A DNA stretch of 64,000 bases from Limonium bicolor (taxonomy: Eukaryota; Streptophyta; Magnoliopsida; Caryophyllales; Plumbaginaceae), in assembly GCA_023374045.1 (NCBI GenBank), contig CM041776.1, positions 279,247,999 to 279,311,998 of the forward strand, read 5' to 3'. Positions 43,942 through 56,800 of this stretch are shown piece after piece. A program made the translations under genes and the position numbers. Within the stretch, counting starts at the first letter, position 1. Every line of letters begins with the position of its first letter. The notes beneath the pieces were generated by a model, which saw nothing but the letters and a program-made list of their open reading frames with translations, did not search any database and had not been told where the DNA came from.

Positions 43942-46900
43942 TGAAATACCCCAAATTATTAAAGCATGGATTAAATATTTAATCATATTAATTAAGGCCT
44001 AAACATGCCTTAAAAGTCAACTGAGAACAACAGTGGTCAACATAAAACAAGATGTTGCACCCTTTGACTGTTAAGGGTAAATAAATACCCAAATAAACTT
44101 CTTAGGACCTAAAAATTTGTCCTAAGCATATTAACATACTACTAAACATATTATAACCGTTGGACAACACTCCAACACAAAGAAAAAGCATTTACATGCT
44201 TCAAGGTCAAAAAGGGCAAAAAGGTGCTCTAGGAAAACCTTAAAAATCAAAGGACCTCTAAATGATATAAAATTGAATTACATGATCAAATATCATGTAG
44301 GAACACAACAAAACCGTTGTCAAAAAAACCAAGCCCAGAAACACCTTGCGACACAAAATGTGCACTAAAACTCCTTAAAGCACGTCTTTGTGTAATCGCC
44401 TTCTAAATTGGTCTTAAATGGGCTAAAAGGTTATAAATACCTTTAAATATATAAAATACCATATTATATGATATTAGGAATTTAATTACAGAAATTTACA
44501 GATTTTTACAAATTTAATATTAAAATATTAATAAAACCCTAAAGTGGGGCCCACATGAGTCAATATTGACCAAGCATGGTCAATGGTCAATTAATTGACC
44601 CATTTGGACCAAGGAGGCCGGCTGCAATAAGTGAGGAGACAGCATACAATATTTTGGAGACAAATCATTACCTAATGTTCAATTTGCAATAGTAACTTTA
44701 CTTTTTTCAAATTAATCAAGCTTTCCCACCTTCTCCTTCCTCCTTGTCCGATCCCAGCCTCTCCAACCGAGCTCTCCTCCTTCCTAGCAGCTCTCAAGCT
44801 TTGTTCTTGAGCATGGAAGGCAGATCTAACTCCTAAGCTCCTAATGTAAGTGTTTTAATGTCATTTTTAGCTCTTTTCTTCATCTTCTCACCACCAACAC
44901 CTAGATTTCGTGGCTCATCAATTCCTATGGCTTATTCTCAGTGTTCTAAGGTTAGAACAAGAGCTAAACTCGGTTGAGACCAGTAGAGGGACCAAGGTTG
45001 TTCAAATCTACATTTAAGGTAAAAATGTGCTTTAAGCTCATAACTTTTGATTCCCTTCGAGTTTGGCTGTGAAACTTTGGTCATAGCCTCATCTTCTTCT
45101 CCTTTTCATGTGGAATCTGTTGGTTAGCCATTTGGAGCAAGGATGGCCGAGATCCAAAGGAAATACCCTCTTTTAAGGCATTTTTCCAAGGTAAAACCTA
45201 ACAACAAGGTAGCATTTCGAGATCTAACTATTTCCTATGTCAATATGGGATCTAACACCTTGTGGTGTGTTTGTTCAGGTCGAAACCACTTAGAACTCCC
45301 TTGCATTTTAAGGTGATTTTTGCCTTAAATCTTACATTAAATTACTCTTATGGTTAGATTTCTTGGAGACTAACTAGGCCTTGTTTGCTGTTTGAAACAT
45401 GAAAGAAGCTTTGGAAATTTTATCTAAGGTGGCCGAATTCAAACAAGGATTATTAAGCTAAATCAAGGTATAAATCACTTAAACATTAACCTTGCTAAGT
45501 TAAAATGTTCTAAGATATTTCTATATTAATTGCCGTGAGTGAAGAAGAATAATAAGGTCTTTTGACCTTAAAATGTTTAAAGAAATGGCTTATAAATTTA
45601 TAACTAATTAAACAAGCATAATGTCAAATTTAAGACATTATGTGGAAGTTTGGTAATTAAATGGAAAGTGTGTGGTGAGGCCGAGAATTAAGTATTTTTG
45701 GGACATTTATGTGTAATTTATTTTGCAAGCCAATGTTTGTAATAAGGCCATGTATTTTAGGCCATTTTATTTATGCATTTACAAGCTTTTAATTAAGTTT
45801 AAGTAGTATAAATGCATTACCGAAAATAAATGGGGTATTAGGTGTAATTAAATTAAATTTGGGGGCTTTAGAATAATAAGGCCGAAAATTAGAGTTAAAA
45901 GGAGTTAAAATAAAGTTTATAAGATTTTGTAAAGTTTTGGGGTTAAATGGTGATTTCTAGAAAGTATGGGTACTAAACCGTAATTATAAGGAATTGTTGG
46001 TCAAGGAAATATTAAGGTGGTCAACCTTGACCATAGGCTAGGTTTTGACCAAAATAAATAAGTTAGATAATTTATTTAAGGTTTTATAATAAGTTATGTT
46101 TAATGGTAATATTTTATAACATATGTGGAAATATGTTATTACCAAAATAAGGGTGTACAATGGTATTTTAAACACCCATGGGCTATTAGGAATTTTTAGG
46201 AATTTATTTGGTGGATTTGGAATTAAAATAAACTATATAAGTATAATATATAGTTATTATGTCATTATGACACTTTGGAGAAAAATAGATGGTGGAATGG
46301 TAAATATCAAAGTATATGGGTTAATAAGGATATTTATAACCCTTTGGTGGAATTTGGTGATTTTTAGAATTATATAAGAGTATTTGTTGAGATATATGTA
46401 TAATATATAGTTTTAATGATATTATCAAACTATATGTTATAAATTGGGCCTAATGACAATATAAAATGTATATTGAGGTCTGTTCGGAATTTACAAAAAT
46501 AACCATAGGTTATGCTCTTTTATAAGTTAGAAATGTTATATTAAATGGGATATAACATGGTAAAAGAAAGGGGTGATTTTGTAAATAAAGGAAATTATGG
46601 TTTAAGGAAAAGTATAAGGTTTAATATGTGCCTATGAGGCAATACACAATAGTCTTGTATAAAAACTATAGATTATAAGTTAAAGGAAATAAAAATATCA
46701 TAGCAAATGATATTAGTATTTTGGTATAACATTACATAATGTTATGTGGTCAAAAAGGGAATTTAAATAAATTCAAGGGCTATACCGAAAATATAAAGGT
46801 TGGAAAATGAATTTTAGACTAAGGTCTATAATGTTATAAATGTTATAACAATTATTTGGTATTAAGGTGGTTTAATGAAATTAATACAAATAAGGTATTC

Positions 46901-49249
46901 ACATTAAATGGTGTGACAAACTATAAGTGAATGGGATTTATAAACTAAGGTATTTATGGAATAAACCTTAGGAGTTGTAAATGTACAACATAAAATGTTA
47001 CATAATATTAGGATAACAATCTTAATATAAGTTGTATAATATGATGCAACTAATGGGAATAATCATCTAATAAAAGATGATGAAATGTAACACCAAATAT
47101 AAGAGTTTATGAAACTCATGAGAATTACCTACGTGGTAAAATATATACATACACAAGAATAATGTATATAAGGTGGATAATATATTTTGGTTGAACACCT
47201 TATGAGTTAATGGTGGTGGTTATTTAAAAAAAAAATATAGTTACGAACTATAAGTCATGAGTTTTGGAAGCAAATATTATTTGATAAAGATAAAGGGATT
47301 ATACAACATGTCGAATTATGAAGGATGGTGGGAAAATAAAACAATATGAAAGAGAATACAATAAAATAAATGATACAATAAGAAAAAGAATATAATATAA
47401 TATCATGCATGCATACATGCAACTATGGGTTACGTACCTAAACTGAGGGTGGATAAGATTAAAAAGGAAATAGTGAATTAAACTTAACAGTTGGGATAGT
47501 TTTGACGTACGCGTTTTAAGTAACAAAACCGACTGTTTTAGAGAAACCCGTAACGAACAACTGTAGAAAACAGGGGTGAGCTGTCGGGGTTGCTTATTAT
47601 TCGGAAATACCGGATGTAGTTAGTCATGGAGACTGACTTATAGTTTTATTACCGTTTAGAGTGTACTTCTGACAAGGACGCTTGACGAGCTAACGGACTA
47701 CACGGAGCGTAGGATCTTGCTGATTCATACTCCACCGTAATACAATCAGGGTGAACGGTATGTAAAGGGGTTTGCCGAGTTGACCTAAGGTTGCTCCTTG
47801 GGCTCGGATTTGGTTGATATAACTTGTGTGTTATATGTGTGGATGCATGTATGTGATTGTGTGCTACTGCATTAATTATTTATGCACGAGCGTCCTACGG
47901 GACTAACACTACGTCGACTATAGATCGACTTATACAAATACATATGCGTTGTGATGACATGACGGCTACTTGGTATAATACCATGATATTAATATTAAGT
48001 ATGGTAACCTAAGTAAAACACTTAGGGACGAGTCACGACATTGTCGGTCTCTAGAGCATGGATCTCTAACATAATATCACCTAGATGACTTCTAGGTATG
48101 CGTGACCCATTGGGCCGCTGGTTAATAAATATTCTCCATAAGACTAAGAGCAGATCTTAAACATTATGAGAGTGATGGTATGAGATTGAGGTGAGGAATC
48201 CCGGTGGTTTACGAACCACTTGGTTGCGCATTTGTGATCACTGAGGGGTTTCCTAATTGGATTCCGCTCCAGGTTATATCCAACGAGCCCAAATAGGTTC
48301 GTGGATCAGGTGGCTACGGCCTTTTTATGGACGTCTTACGAGACATAAGTGAGTCAGGGGCCTCCGGACCTCTGGCGAAATGAGCACCTTTGTGTGTACG
48401 GGGGACTACTGTCCATGGTGAGGTTATCGGGTTGTCCTAACATGACGCCCTACTGACATTAATTAAACATGGTTGGATGGAGCCTACAAGGCTAAGGTAA
48501 ATTAACTATGGGAACTGTACGCTACGGCGAATGTACATTGTACATATGGACGGGGCTTGAAAGCCAAACTAAAATAAATTGACAGTGGATGGTGAACACT
48601 ACGGCGATTGTACATTGTACAAAATTTGTTGTTATTGCTCGATACGTTCGATATACAAATGTTGTTTGAGATATTCTATGAATGTTTGGTTTGGATGGAT
48701 GACTAATGTTTATGAATATTTGGATGGTTGATTATGTATATTATACATTTATGCTTCAGTTTTGATTATAACTGTAAAAAGGAAAAGCATGAAACCAATC
48801 TAATAATAAGATGGTTAAAATGACAAGTGACCAATAGGGTCCAGGCCCGGCATACTCAGCGTCTATCGCTGATACTACACCATTTCAGGTTGTTGATCAT
48901 TGTCGGAGCTGAAGAGCAGGAACAGGGTAGTTGGAGATGTTGTATGGTAATGAAGATGGTGTATGGTCTTATGGTAAGGTTATGTATTTTTCAGGATTGG
49001 GTAGACGCTCACTTGTCAATGTTTATGGTTATGGACTTAGTTTGATGTATAGGAGTTTCTCGTTATCACTGCGGTTAGCAGTTTGTTTATTTTGGAAGTT
49101 GGATGTGGTATGGCTACGTTGCTCGCATGGGCGAGTAATGGCCGGTGACACCCGTGAGTTTTGTAATTGTTATTTATTTTTCCGCTGCGAGACGTTTTAT
49201 TTATTGCTACGTGAGGGATTATATCGTGATTATGGAGAGGGGTGTTACA
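43942..49249 (+). repeat. Element B, LTR 1
   Basis: 5,308 bp, starting TGAAATACCCC and ending GGTGTTACA. It has a TATA-like TATAAATA at 44432-44439, a CT-rich region near 44720-44800, a long AT-rich middle, and a GC-balanced end. No gene is seen within it. Confidence 0.92.
44566..44599. promoter_or_regulatory. Cluster of four W-box cores in the LTR of B
   Basis: TTGAC or its complement occurs at 44566-44570, 44579-44583, about 44586-44590 and 44595-44599. W boxes are WRKY factor sites. The cluster is repeated in LTR 2. Function here is inference. Confidence 0.35.
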
Positions 49250-49253
49250 AAAG

Positions 49254-49281
49254 TGGTATCAGAGCGGAGTACCGCTCTGAT
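49254..49281 (+). promoter_or_regulatory. Primer binding site of element B, copy 1, within a hairpin
   Basis: TGGTATCAGAGC at 49254-49265. ATCAGAGCGG (49258-49267) and CCGCTCTGAT (49272-49281) pair perfectly around AGTA. Compared with A the tenth pair is G-C in place of A-T. Confidence 0.85.
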
Positions 49282-49482
49282 GACGAGAAAGTAGGTTAAG
49301 ACAGTGAGCTTAGGACTTGGGAAATATTGGGAAACATTTAGGAGGTACGAGACGATTCGTCTCAAAAGATATTGTGTCTAGAAACGCAAAATGCGTGACA
49401 GGATAGCCTTTAAGGCAACTTAATATCTATTGGTTGTGTACGGTAATTTTACCAAGTATTTATGTGACATACTGTACTACAG

Positions 49483-50833
49483 ATGTCTGGTGGTACTAGA
49501 GGGCGTGGTGCTGGAAGAGGTAGAGGCGGTGACCCCGGCATTCCAGGAGTTGCTGAGACGGTTGCAGCCGTTCTTGCACAGCTGGGTACTCAGATAGGAG
49601 GAGCACCAGCCCACCCGCCACAGCCCAGGGAAACAAACTGGCTGAAGTCAGTTAGCGAGACCCGACCACCTACATATTCAGGGGAACCAGACCCCGTAGC
49701 TTTGGAGCGTTACATTGTTGAACACGAGAAAGCATTTGAAGCTTTACAAGTACCTGACGACAAGAGGGTCGCTATTGCTGCTTTCCACCTGAAGGATGCA
49801 GCCAGCACTTGGTGGAGGTTGGTCAAGGACCAGCACCTGGCTACGCCCGACTTTTCGTGGGCTGCCTTTGTTGAGTTACTAAGAGGGAAGTACTACCCGG
49901 CGCACCTCAAACAGAAGAAGCGCCATGAGTTTGAAACATTGACCCAGGGAGGTCTGACCGTGGACGAGTATTACGCTCGATTCATTGGTCTACTGGACTT
50001 CATCCCCGGTGTGGATTACTCAGAAACCGTAAAGATCGAGAAGTTCCGGGGAGGACTATTATTTCGCATCCAGATGGCGATGGGTGCTACCCTCTACACT
50101 ACCATACAGGTATTAACATGAATGCCATAAATTCTTTACTTACTATAGTACCGTATAACCTTGTGAGAACTTACCAATGAGATTCCAGGAGTGTTACGAC
50201 GCTGCCTCGAGGACGGAGCTAATGCTCCAGACTCGGGAAGAGACTCTAGGGGCAAAGAAAAGGAAGAACCCTGAAGGAGAGTCTGAGGGTGGAGGAGCAT
50301 CTTCAGGCGATGGCCAGAAAAAGGGAAAGTAAGGACTTAACCCAAGCTTAAATACTTATCATACTAAATACCTTACGAATGCTGACCCGAAACCTTAAAC
50401 AGGAAATTCTTTCCAAAGAAAGGGCAGCAGGGTCACCAGGGAAAGAAAGGGAAAGAGCCCGTCCTGCAGTTGACCGGCCCAGCTATTGATGCTAAGCCTC
50501 TGAGATCTGCACCTCCTAAGGGTGAGAACACCTATCTCTTAAATTCAAATATAATCTTAACCCCTATATCAACAGATTTTAACTTAAACTTAAATACTAT
50601 CATCAGGCACCGGACAGCCCCAGCGCCATTTTTACTGTAAGCGTTGTGGGAAGGACCATCCAGGGGTCGACTGCGAAGGCCGCAAAGTCGAGTGTCGGTA
50701 CTGCCACAAAGAGGGCCATAGGGAATTTGAATGTTGGATGAACCCAGAGAGCCGTAATTACAGGCCACCAAAGAATACTCAGAAGACCTCAGCTGGAGGA
50801 TCTGGAGTACCACGAGGCGGTCAGGATGGCTAG
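49483..50833 (+). CDS. Element B gag, copy 1, four exons
   Basis: Exons 49483-50109, 50189-50328, 50403-50521 and 50607-50833 join in one frame to about 370 residues ending at TAG 50831. All three introns (79, 74 and 85 bp) are GT-AG, in phases 0, 2 and 1. Exon 1 encodes an RG-rich start and the capsid-like domain (TNWLKSVSETRPPTYSG, ASTWWRLV). Exons 2-3 are lysine-rich. Exon 4 encodes two zinc knuckles, CKRCGKDHPGVDC and CRYCHKEGHREFEC. Gag would package the element's RNA; with no pol present, particle maturation must come from another element. Introns 1 and 3 match those of element A in place and phase; intron 2 is absent from A. Splicing is inferred. Confidence 0.8.
50110..50188 (+). other. 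Intron 1 in element B gag
   Basis: GTATTA ... GATTCCAG, 79 bp, phase 0, at the same codon boundary as intron 1 of A. Identical boundaries occur in copy 2 (60007-60085). Confidence 0.75.
50329..50402 (+). other. Intron 2 in element B gag (absent from A)
   Basis: GTAAGG ... CTTAAACAG, 74 bp, phase 2. Without splicing the frame stops at once at the donor (TAA). Element A reads straight through this part of exon 2. Confidence 0.72.
50522..50606 (+). other. Intron 3 in element B gag
   Basis: GTGAGA ... ATCATCAG, 85 bp, phase 1, after the codons for PPK. Homologous in place to intron 2 of A. Confidence 0.75.
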
Positions 50834-53817
50834 ACATCTGCTGATGCTGGAGCCCAGAAGGGCAAGGGAGTAGATAGGGCATGAGTACCCATACTCCATG
50901 AGACCGCTAGTGGAAGACTTTTACTTACTGTTGTGTGCTTACTTTGAATGTTAGAAGGAGCTATGTTATAAGTATGTGGGAGTGTGTCATTGACCACTCG
51001 CCTTTTGTGTAAGACTTTGGGATTAGTTGTGTGTACTCAGTACCAAAAGCTTTAAACCTTGACGGATATATATATGAACAGGATGTTAATGCTTACATTA
51101 CCATGTAGCCTATACTCTACGACACAGAGTCAATGAGACCGGGAATTACTGAACCAGAATTTCCACCTGCATGGCGCACTTGCTATTGCAAGCGCTATGA
51201 CAGTAAACCACTGAAATTTCCATCTGCCTTGCGCACTTGCTACAGCAAGTGCAGCGACAGCAACAGCAACAGTAACAGCTACTGCAAATGCAACTGCAAC
51301 AACTACTACTTTTAACCTTTTATAAAAAAAAACTGTTGTTCAAACCTTTGCATTGAAACCTGGAGATTAGAAACCTATGCAATTTTGGAAGGACCGATAG
51401 TCCAACCACTGCAACTGGACACATTATACAGCCACTATGACTGTAAAAAAAAACACACACACACCACACCAGTTTAAACGTTCGAGGAAGTTTCAGACAG
51501 GGCTATTAGCCAAATACCATTAGAGTATACTTGCATTTAATGCTAATCACTACCGGTGATACATGTTTAGTCCTTATGGACAAGCATACCCTTTGTAGAT
51601 GCACCACCGTCAGTGAGGATGGTTGGGAAGTAAGAGCCAAGTGCTCAAGCTATTATGCAATCTGCAATACATCCAATTACATGGATGAGGGGACGAATAT
51701 GAACTATGGATGAGAATGATCAAAAAAAAACAGGGAGAAAAAGGAAAATGTGTTGTACTCAATGAGATCAAAAAAAAAGGAGAAACAAGTTTGCTAATAT
51801 AGCACGGATTTTACTTACACCGAGTTGAATAATACCAGTCTATGATACGTTACCACGGTGCCACAAAGGCAATCACTTATTACGGATAACCGATAACATG
51901 AACTATTAGACAAAAAAAGAAGAAGAAAGAAAAAAAAAAGAAGAAAACAAAAAAAAAGGGATATCCATCAAAGGGAGATTGACAAAGAATACTTCACACA
52001 ACCGTGTGACAGACATTACCAGTTTACTAAACGAGACATGGGACGACCGCACTCCGTTCGGAGCATGTGGGCCTGACAGACTTATTTATAAGTTAGTCGG
52101 GTAAGTAGTAATGTATCAGTACGGTACCCCATGCAAGTAGACAGGTAGTGTTAGGAACACGAGAAGTAGTCAACTCCATTCTACGGACAGTAAGACGGAT
52201 TACCTCGAAGATGGACGAGAAGAGCCGCAGTTAAACCAACGGGCTAAAAAAAAAAAACCTTCAACAGAGAACAGTGGACAGTATACAGGGAAGACAAGGA
52301 AACAGTTCAAGGATAGGAACCAAAAAAAAAGCAACAAGAAAACCTATTATGGACGAAAATATGTAGAATCCTCATAAGGATCGAGTAATTCTTACAATCC
52401 AGAGGAAATCTACCAGATGATATGGATATAAACGCGTGACTACGCGAGAAGAAAAGATAAAGCTATATGATAGCAGAAATCTTGCTTAAAGAACAATGGA
52501 TTTGGAATGTACCACTCATAGGACAATTCGCACATCTTATCTGTTGGACTCATGAAATATTAGCTGTTGAGCGTTTACGCCTCTGCACTCTGTATGACTG
52601 AGTGTTTTGGTATTGCACTCGTGCAGTTATTAATCTTGTGGAAATGCTGAAAGATAAAGTGGATATCAACAAGAGTGTGAAAAAAAAAGAACTACAACAG
52701 TGTGTTACTCCGGAGCAAAATCACCAGGAGACATGGATGACAAACATCATCTTTGTGGACATATAGGCTGGTACGTCTTAGTATTACAAAGACAAGTGCA
52801 AAGAGCACTAAGTACTAACAGCCAATGTCACATTACATCTCAAACTGAATATCAGTGAGAGAAGACACACGCATATATGCTAGTGATCCAAACCAGTGGA
52901 TTCACAGCAAAAAAAAGGCAAATTGAGCCTTTGTTCATGGGTCTACACCTCATACGGAGCGAGTGGGCCCAAAAGAATGAACTTGGGAGAGAGCACAAAA
53001 AGATCAGTGCCTCACCTTTTATATATTGTGGAGCCCTGAAGGGCTAGAATTATACCCGTCTCTCTGATATGAGGATAATCCACGAGTTGGAGAACTCTTT
53101 GAGAGCCAAGTATCCAGCGCTCCTTGTTGAGCGGCTGTTGTATACTTGTGGGGTACGGGGGCGTAACCCTTTTTAAGGGGGGTAGAGCCTCTTGGCTGTG
53201 CACATGTGTGCACTTATTTTTGGCTGTTTGATATGCATTGCATGCAAAAAAAAAGAGAATTGGTGGTGTGCGGGGCATACGAGGTTGTTTGATTAGTATG
53301 TGAATTATTTAGTATGCATAGCATACAGTGAATTGGTTTTCTTGGTTATGGTTGGTACGCGGGGCGTGCGTTGTTTGGTTGTTTGGGTGTGATGTACACT
53401 TGAAAGTATGTATCCTATGAGATACTTGTTTGAATGATTGTATGTACACCATGTGTGTAGTACTTTTCTTATGCTATCTGTGATATGCATTCATATTGCT
53501 TTATAGAATGATTACATATGGTATTGCCTAGATACGAAATGAATCATTAGATATGGAATGTGGAACAATGGAATGTTATGGACACCTCAGGAAGGTTGTC
53601 AGGACTTGTAGAACTGATAGGAAATGATGGTGCTGATGGATCACCTATATCCATATATGATTGAACTAACGCCACAACGTGATGGCTATGTGCTGTATAA
53701 GCGCAATATGATGTGTGTAAATGATATATCACATAGATATACATTATGGGAACAATGGGTAGTTATACATTTATATATACTTACCTATTTGATTAAGAGA
53801 CTTCGGGACGAAGTCTT
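50834..53817 (+). other. Element B interior, non-coding 3 kb (copy 1)
   Basis: No protein domain is visible except a chromodomain tail. The stretch has CAG/CAA-rich text near 51240-51305, many runs of 7-10 A between about 51320 and 52930, and a part near 52525-52640 similar to the LTR of element C. It may be filler that replaced pol. Confidence 0.6.
53081..53131 (+). pseudogene. Relict chromodomain tail in element B (copy 1)
   Basis: Encodes HELENSLRAKYPALLVE, matching in place and pattern the end of the pol gene of A (WELEDKMKAKYPSLF). It stands just upstream of a GGGTACGGGGGCGTAACCC palindrome and purine tract, as in A. The rest of pol is gone. Confidence 0.65.
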
Positions 53818-53833
53818 TTTAAGGGGGGTAGAC
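53818..53833 (+). promoter_or_regulatory. Polypurine tract of element B
   Basis: TTTAAGGGGGGTAGAC directly before LTR 2. A second tract of the same type, TTTTAAGGGGGGTAGAG, lies at 53171-53186. Confidence 0.85.
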
Positions 53834-56800
53834 TGAAATACCCCAAATTATTAAAGCATGGATTAAATATTTAATCATATTAATTAAGGCCTAAACATGC
53901 CTTAAAAGTCAACTGAGAACAACAGTGGTCAACATAAAACAAGATGTTGCACCCTTTGACTGTTAAGGGTAAATAAATACCCAAATAAACTTCTTAGGAC
54001 CTAAAAATTTGTCCTAAGCATATTAACATACTACTAAACATATTATAACCGTTGGACAACACTCCAACACAAAGAAAAAGCATTTACATGCTTCAAGGTC
54101 AAAAAGGGCAAAAAGGTGCTCTAGGAAAACCTTAAAAATCAAAGGACCTCTAAATGATATAAAATTGAATTACATGATCAAATATCATGTAGGGAACACA
54201 ACAAAACCGTTGTCAAAGAAAACCAAGCCCAGAAACACCTTGCGACACAAAATGTGCACTAAAACTCCTTAAAGCACGTTTTTGTAATCGCCTTCTAAAT
54301 TGGTCTTAAATGGGCTAAAAGGTTATAAATACCTTTAAATATAATAAAATACCATATTATATGATATTAGGAATTTAATTCCAGAAATTTACAGATTTTT
54401 ACAAATTTAATATTAAAATATTAATAAAACCCTAAAGTGGGGCCCACATGAGTCAATATTGACCAAGCATGGTCAATGGTCAATTAATTGACCCATTTGG
54501 ACCAAGGAGGCCGGCTGCAATAAGTGAGGAGACAGCATACAATGATTTTGGAGACAAATCATTACCTAATGTTCAATTTGCAATAGTAACTTTACTTTTT
54601 TCAAATTAATCAAGCTTTCCCACCTTCTCCTTCCTCCTTGTCCGATCCCAGCCTCTCCAACCGAGCTCTCCTCCTTCCTAGCAGCTCTCAAGCTTTTTCT
54701 TGAGCATGGAAGGCAGATCTAACTCCTAAGCTCCTAATGTAAGTGTTTTAATGTCATTTTTAGCTCTTTTTCTTCATCTTCTCACCACCAACACCTAGAT
54801 TTCGTGGCTCATCAATTCCTATGGCTTATTCTCAGTGTTCTAAGGTTAGAACAAGAGCTAAACTCGGTTGAGACCAGTAGAGGGACCAAGGTTGTTCAAA
54901 TCTACATTTTAAGGTAAAAATGTGCTTTAAGCTCATAACTTTTGATTCCCTTCGAGTTTGGCTGTGAAACTTTGGTCATAGCCTCATCTTCTTCTCCTTT
55001 TCATGTGGAATCTGTTGGTTAGCCATTTGGAGCAAGGATGGCCGAGATCCAAAGGAAATACCCTCTTTTAAGGCATTTTTCCAAGGTAAAACCTAACAAC
55101 AAGGTAGCATTTCGAGATCTAACTATTTCCTATGTCAATATGGTGGATCTAACACCTTGTGGTGTGTTTGGTTCAGGTCGAAACCACTTAGAACTTCCCT
55201 TGCATTTTTAAGGTGATTTTTGCCTTAAATCTTACATTAAATTACTCCTTATGGTTAGATCTTTCTTGGAGACTAACTAGGCCTTGTTTGCTGTTTGAAA
55301 CATGCAAGAGAAGCTTGGAAATTTTATCTAAGGCTGGCCGAATTCAAACAAGGAATTATTCAAGCTAAATCAAGGTATAAATCACTTAAACATTAACCTT
55401 GCTAAGTTAAAATGTTCTAAGATATTTCTATATTAATTGCCGTGAGAGAACATAATAAGGTCATTTTTGACCTTAAAATGTTTAAAGAAATGGCTTAGTA
55501 AATTTATAATTAAGTAACATAAATGTCAAATTTAAGACATTATGTGGAAGTTTGGTAATTAAATGGAAAGTGTGTGGTGAGGCCGAGAATTATAAGTGTT
55601 TTTGGGACATTTATGTGTAATTTATTTTGCAAGCCAATGTTTGTAATAAGGCCATGTATTTTAGGCCATTTTATTTATGCATTTACAAGCTTTTAATTAA
55701 GTTTAAGTAGTATAAATGCATTACCGAAAATAAATGGGGTATTAGGTGTAATTAAATTAAATTTGGGGGCTTTAGAATAATAAGGCCGAAAATTAGAGGT
55801 AAAAGGAGTTAAAATAAAGTTTATAAGATTTTGTAAAGTTTTGGGGTTAAATGGTGATTTCTAGAAAGTTGGGTACTAAACCGTAATTATAAGGAATTGT
55901 TGGTCAAGGAAATATTAAGGTGGTCAACCTTGACCATAGGCTAGGTTTTGACCAAATAAATAAGTTAGATAACTTATTTAAGGTTTTATAATAAGTTATG
56001 TATTTAATGGTAATATTTTTATAACATATGTGGTAAATATGTTATTACCAAAATAAGGGTGTACAATGGTATTTTAAACACCCATGGGCTATTAGGAATT
56101 TTTAGGAATTTATTTGGTGGAGTTTTGGAATTAAAATGACTATAATAAGTATAATAATAGTTATATGTCATTATGACCTTTGGAGAAAAATAGATGGTGG
56201 AATGGTAAATATCAAAGTATATGGGTTAATAAGGATATTTATAACCCTTTGGTGGAATTTGGTGATTTTTAGAATTATATAAGAGTATTTTTGAGATATA
56301 TGTATAATATATAGTTTTAATGATATTATCAAACTATATGTTATAAATTGGGCCTAATGACAATATAAAATGTATATTGAGGTCTGTTCGGAATTTACAA
56401 AAATAACCATAGGTTATGCTCTTTTATAAGTTAGAAATGTTATATTAAATGGGATATATAACATGGTAAAAGAAAGGGGTGATTTTGTAAATAAAGGAAA
56501 TTATGGTTTAAGGAAAAGTATAAGGTTTAATATGTGCCTATGAGGCAATACACAATAGTCTTGTATAAAAACTATAGATTATAAGTTAAAGGAAATAAAA
56601 ATATCATAGCAAATGATATTAGTATTTTGGTATAACATTACATAATGTTATGTGGTCAAAAAGGGAATTTAAATAAATTCAAGGGCTATACCGAAAATAT
56701 AAAGGTTGGAAAATGAATTTTAGACTAAGGTCTATAATGTTATAAATGTTATAACAATTATTTGGTATTAAGGTGGTTTAATGAAATTAATACAAATAAG

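Noticed and set aside
43514..43944. Frames of 74-122 codons on both strands in the TRIM
   Set aside because: The TRIM is a short non-coding element; the frames come from its duplicated LTR.
48827..49299. Open frames at the end of the B LTR (also 58727-59198)
   Set aside because: They run across the LTR end and primer binding site and differ in frame between the two copies.
51133..51315. 60-codon frame rich in Cys, Asn and Ser in the B interior
   Set aside because: It comes from a CAG/CAA-like low-complexity tract; there is no domain, and it does not line up with gag or pol of related elements.
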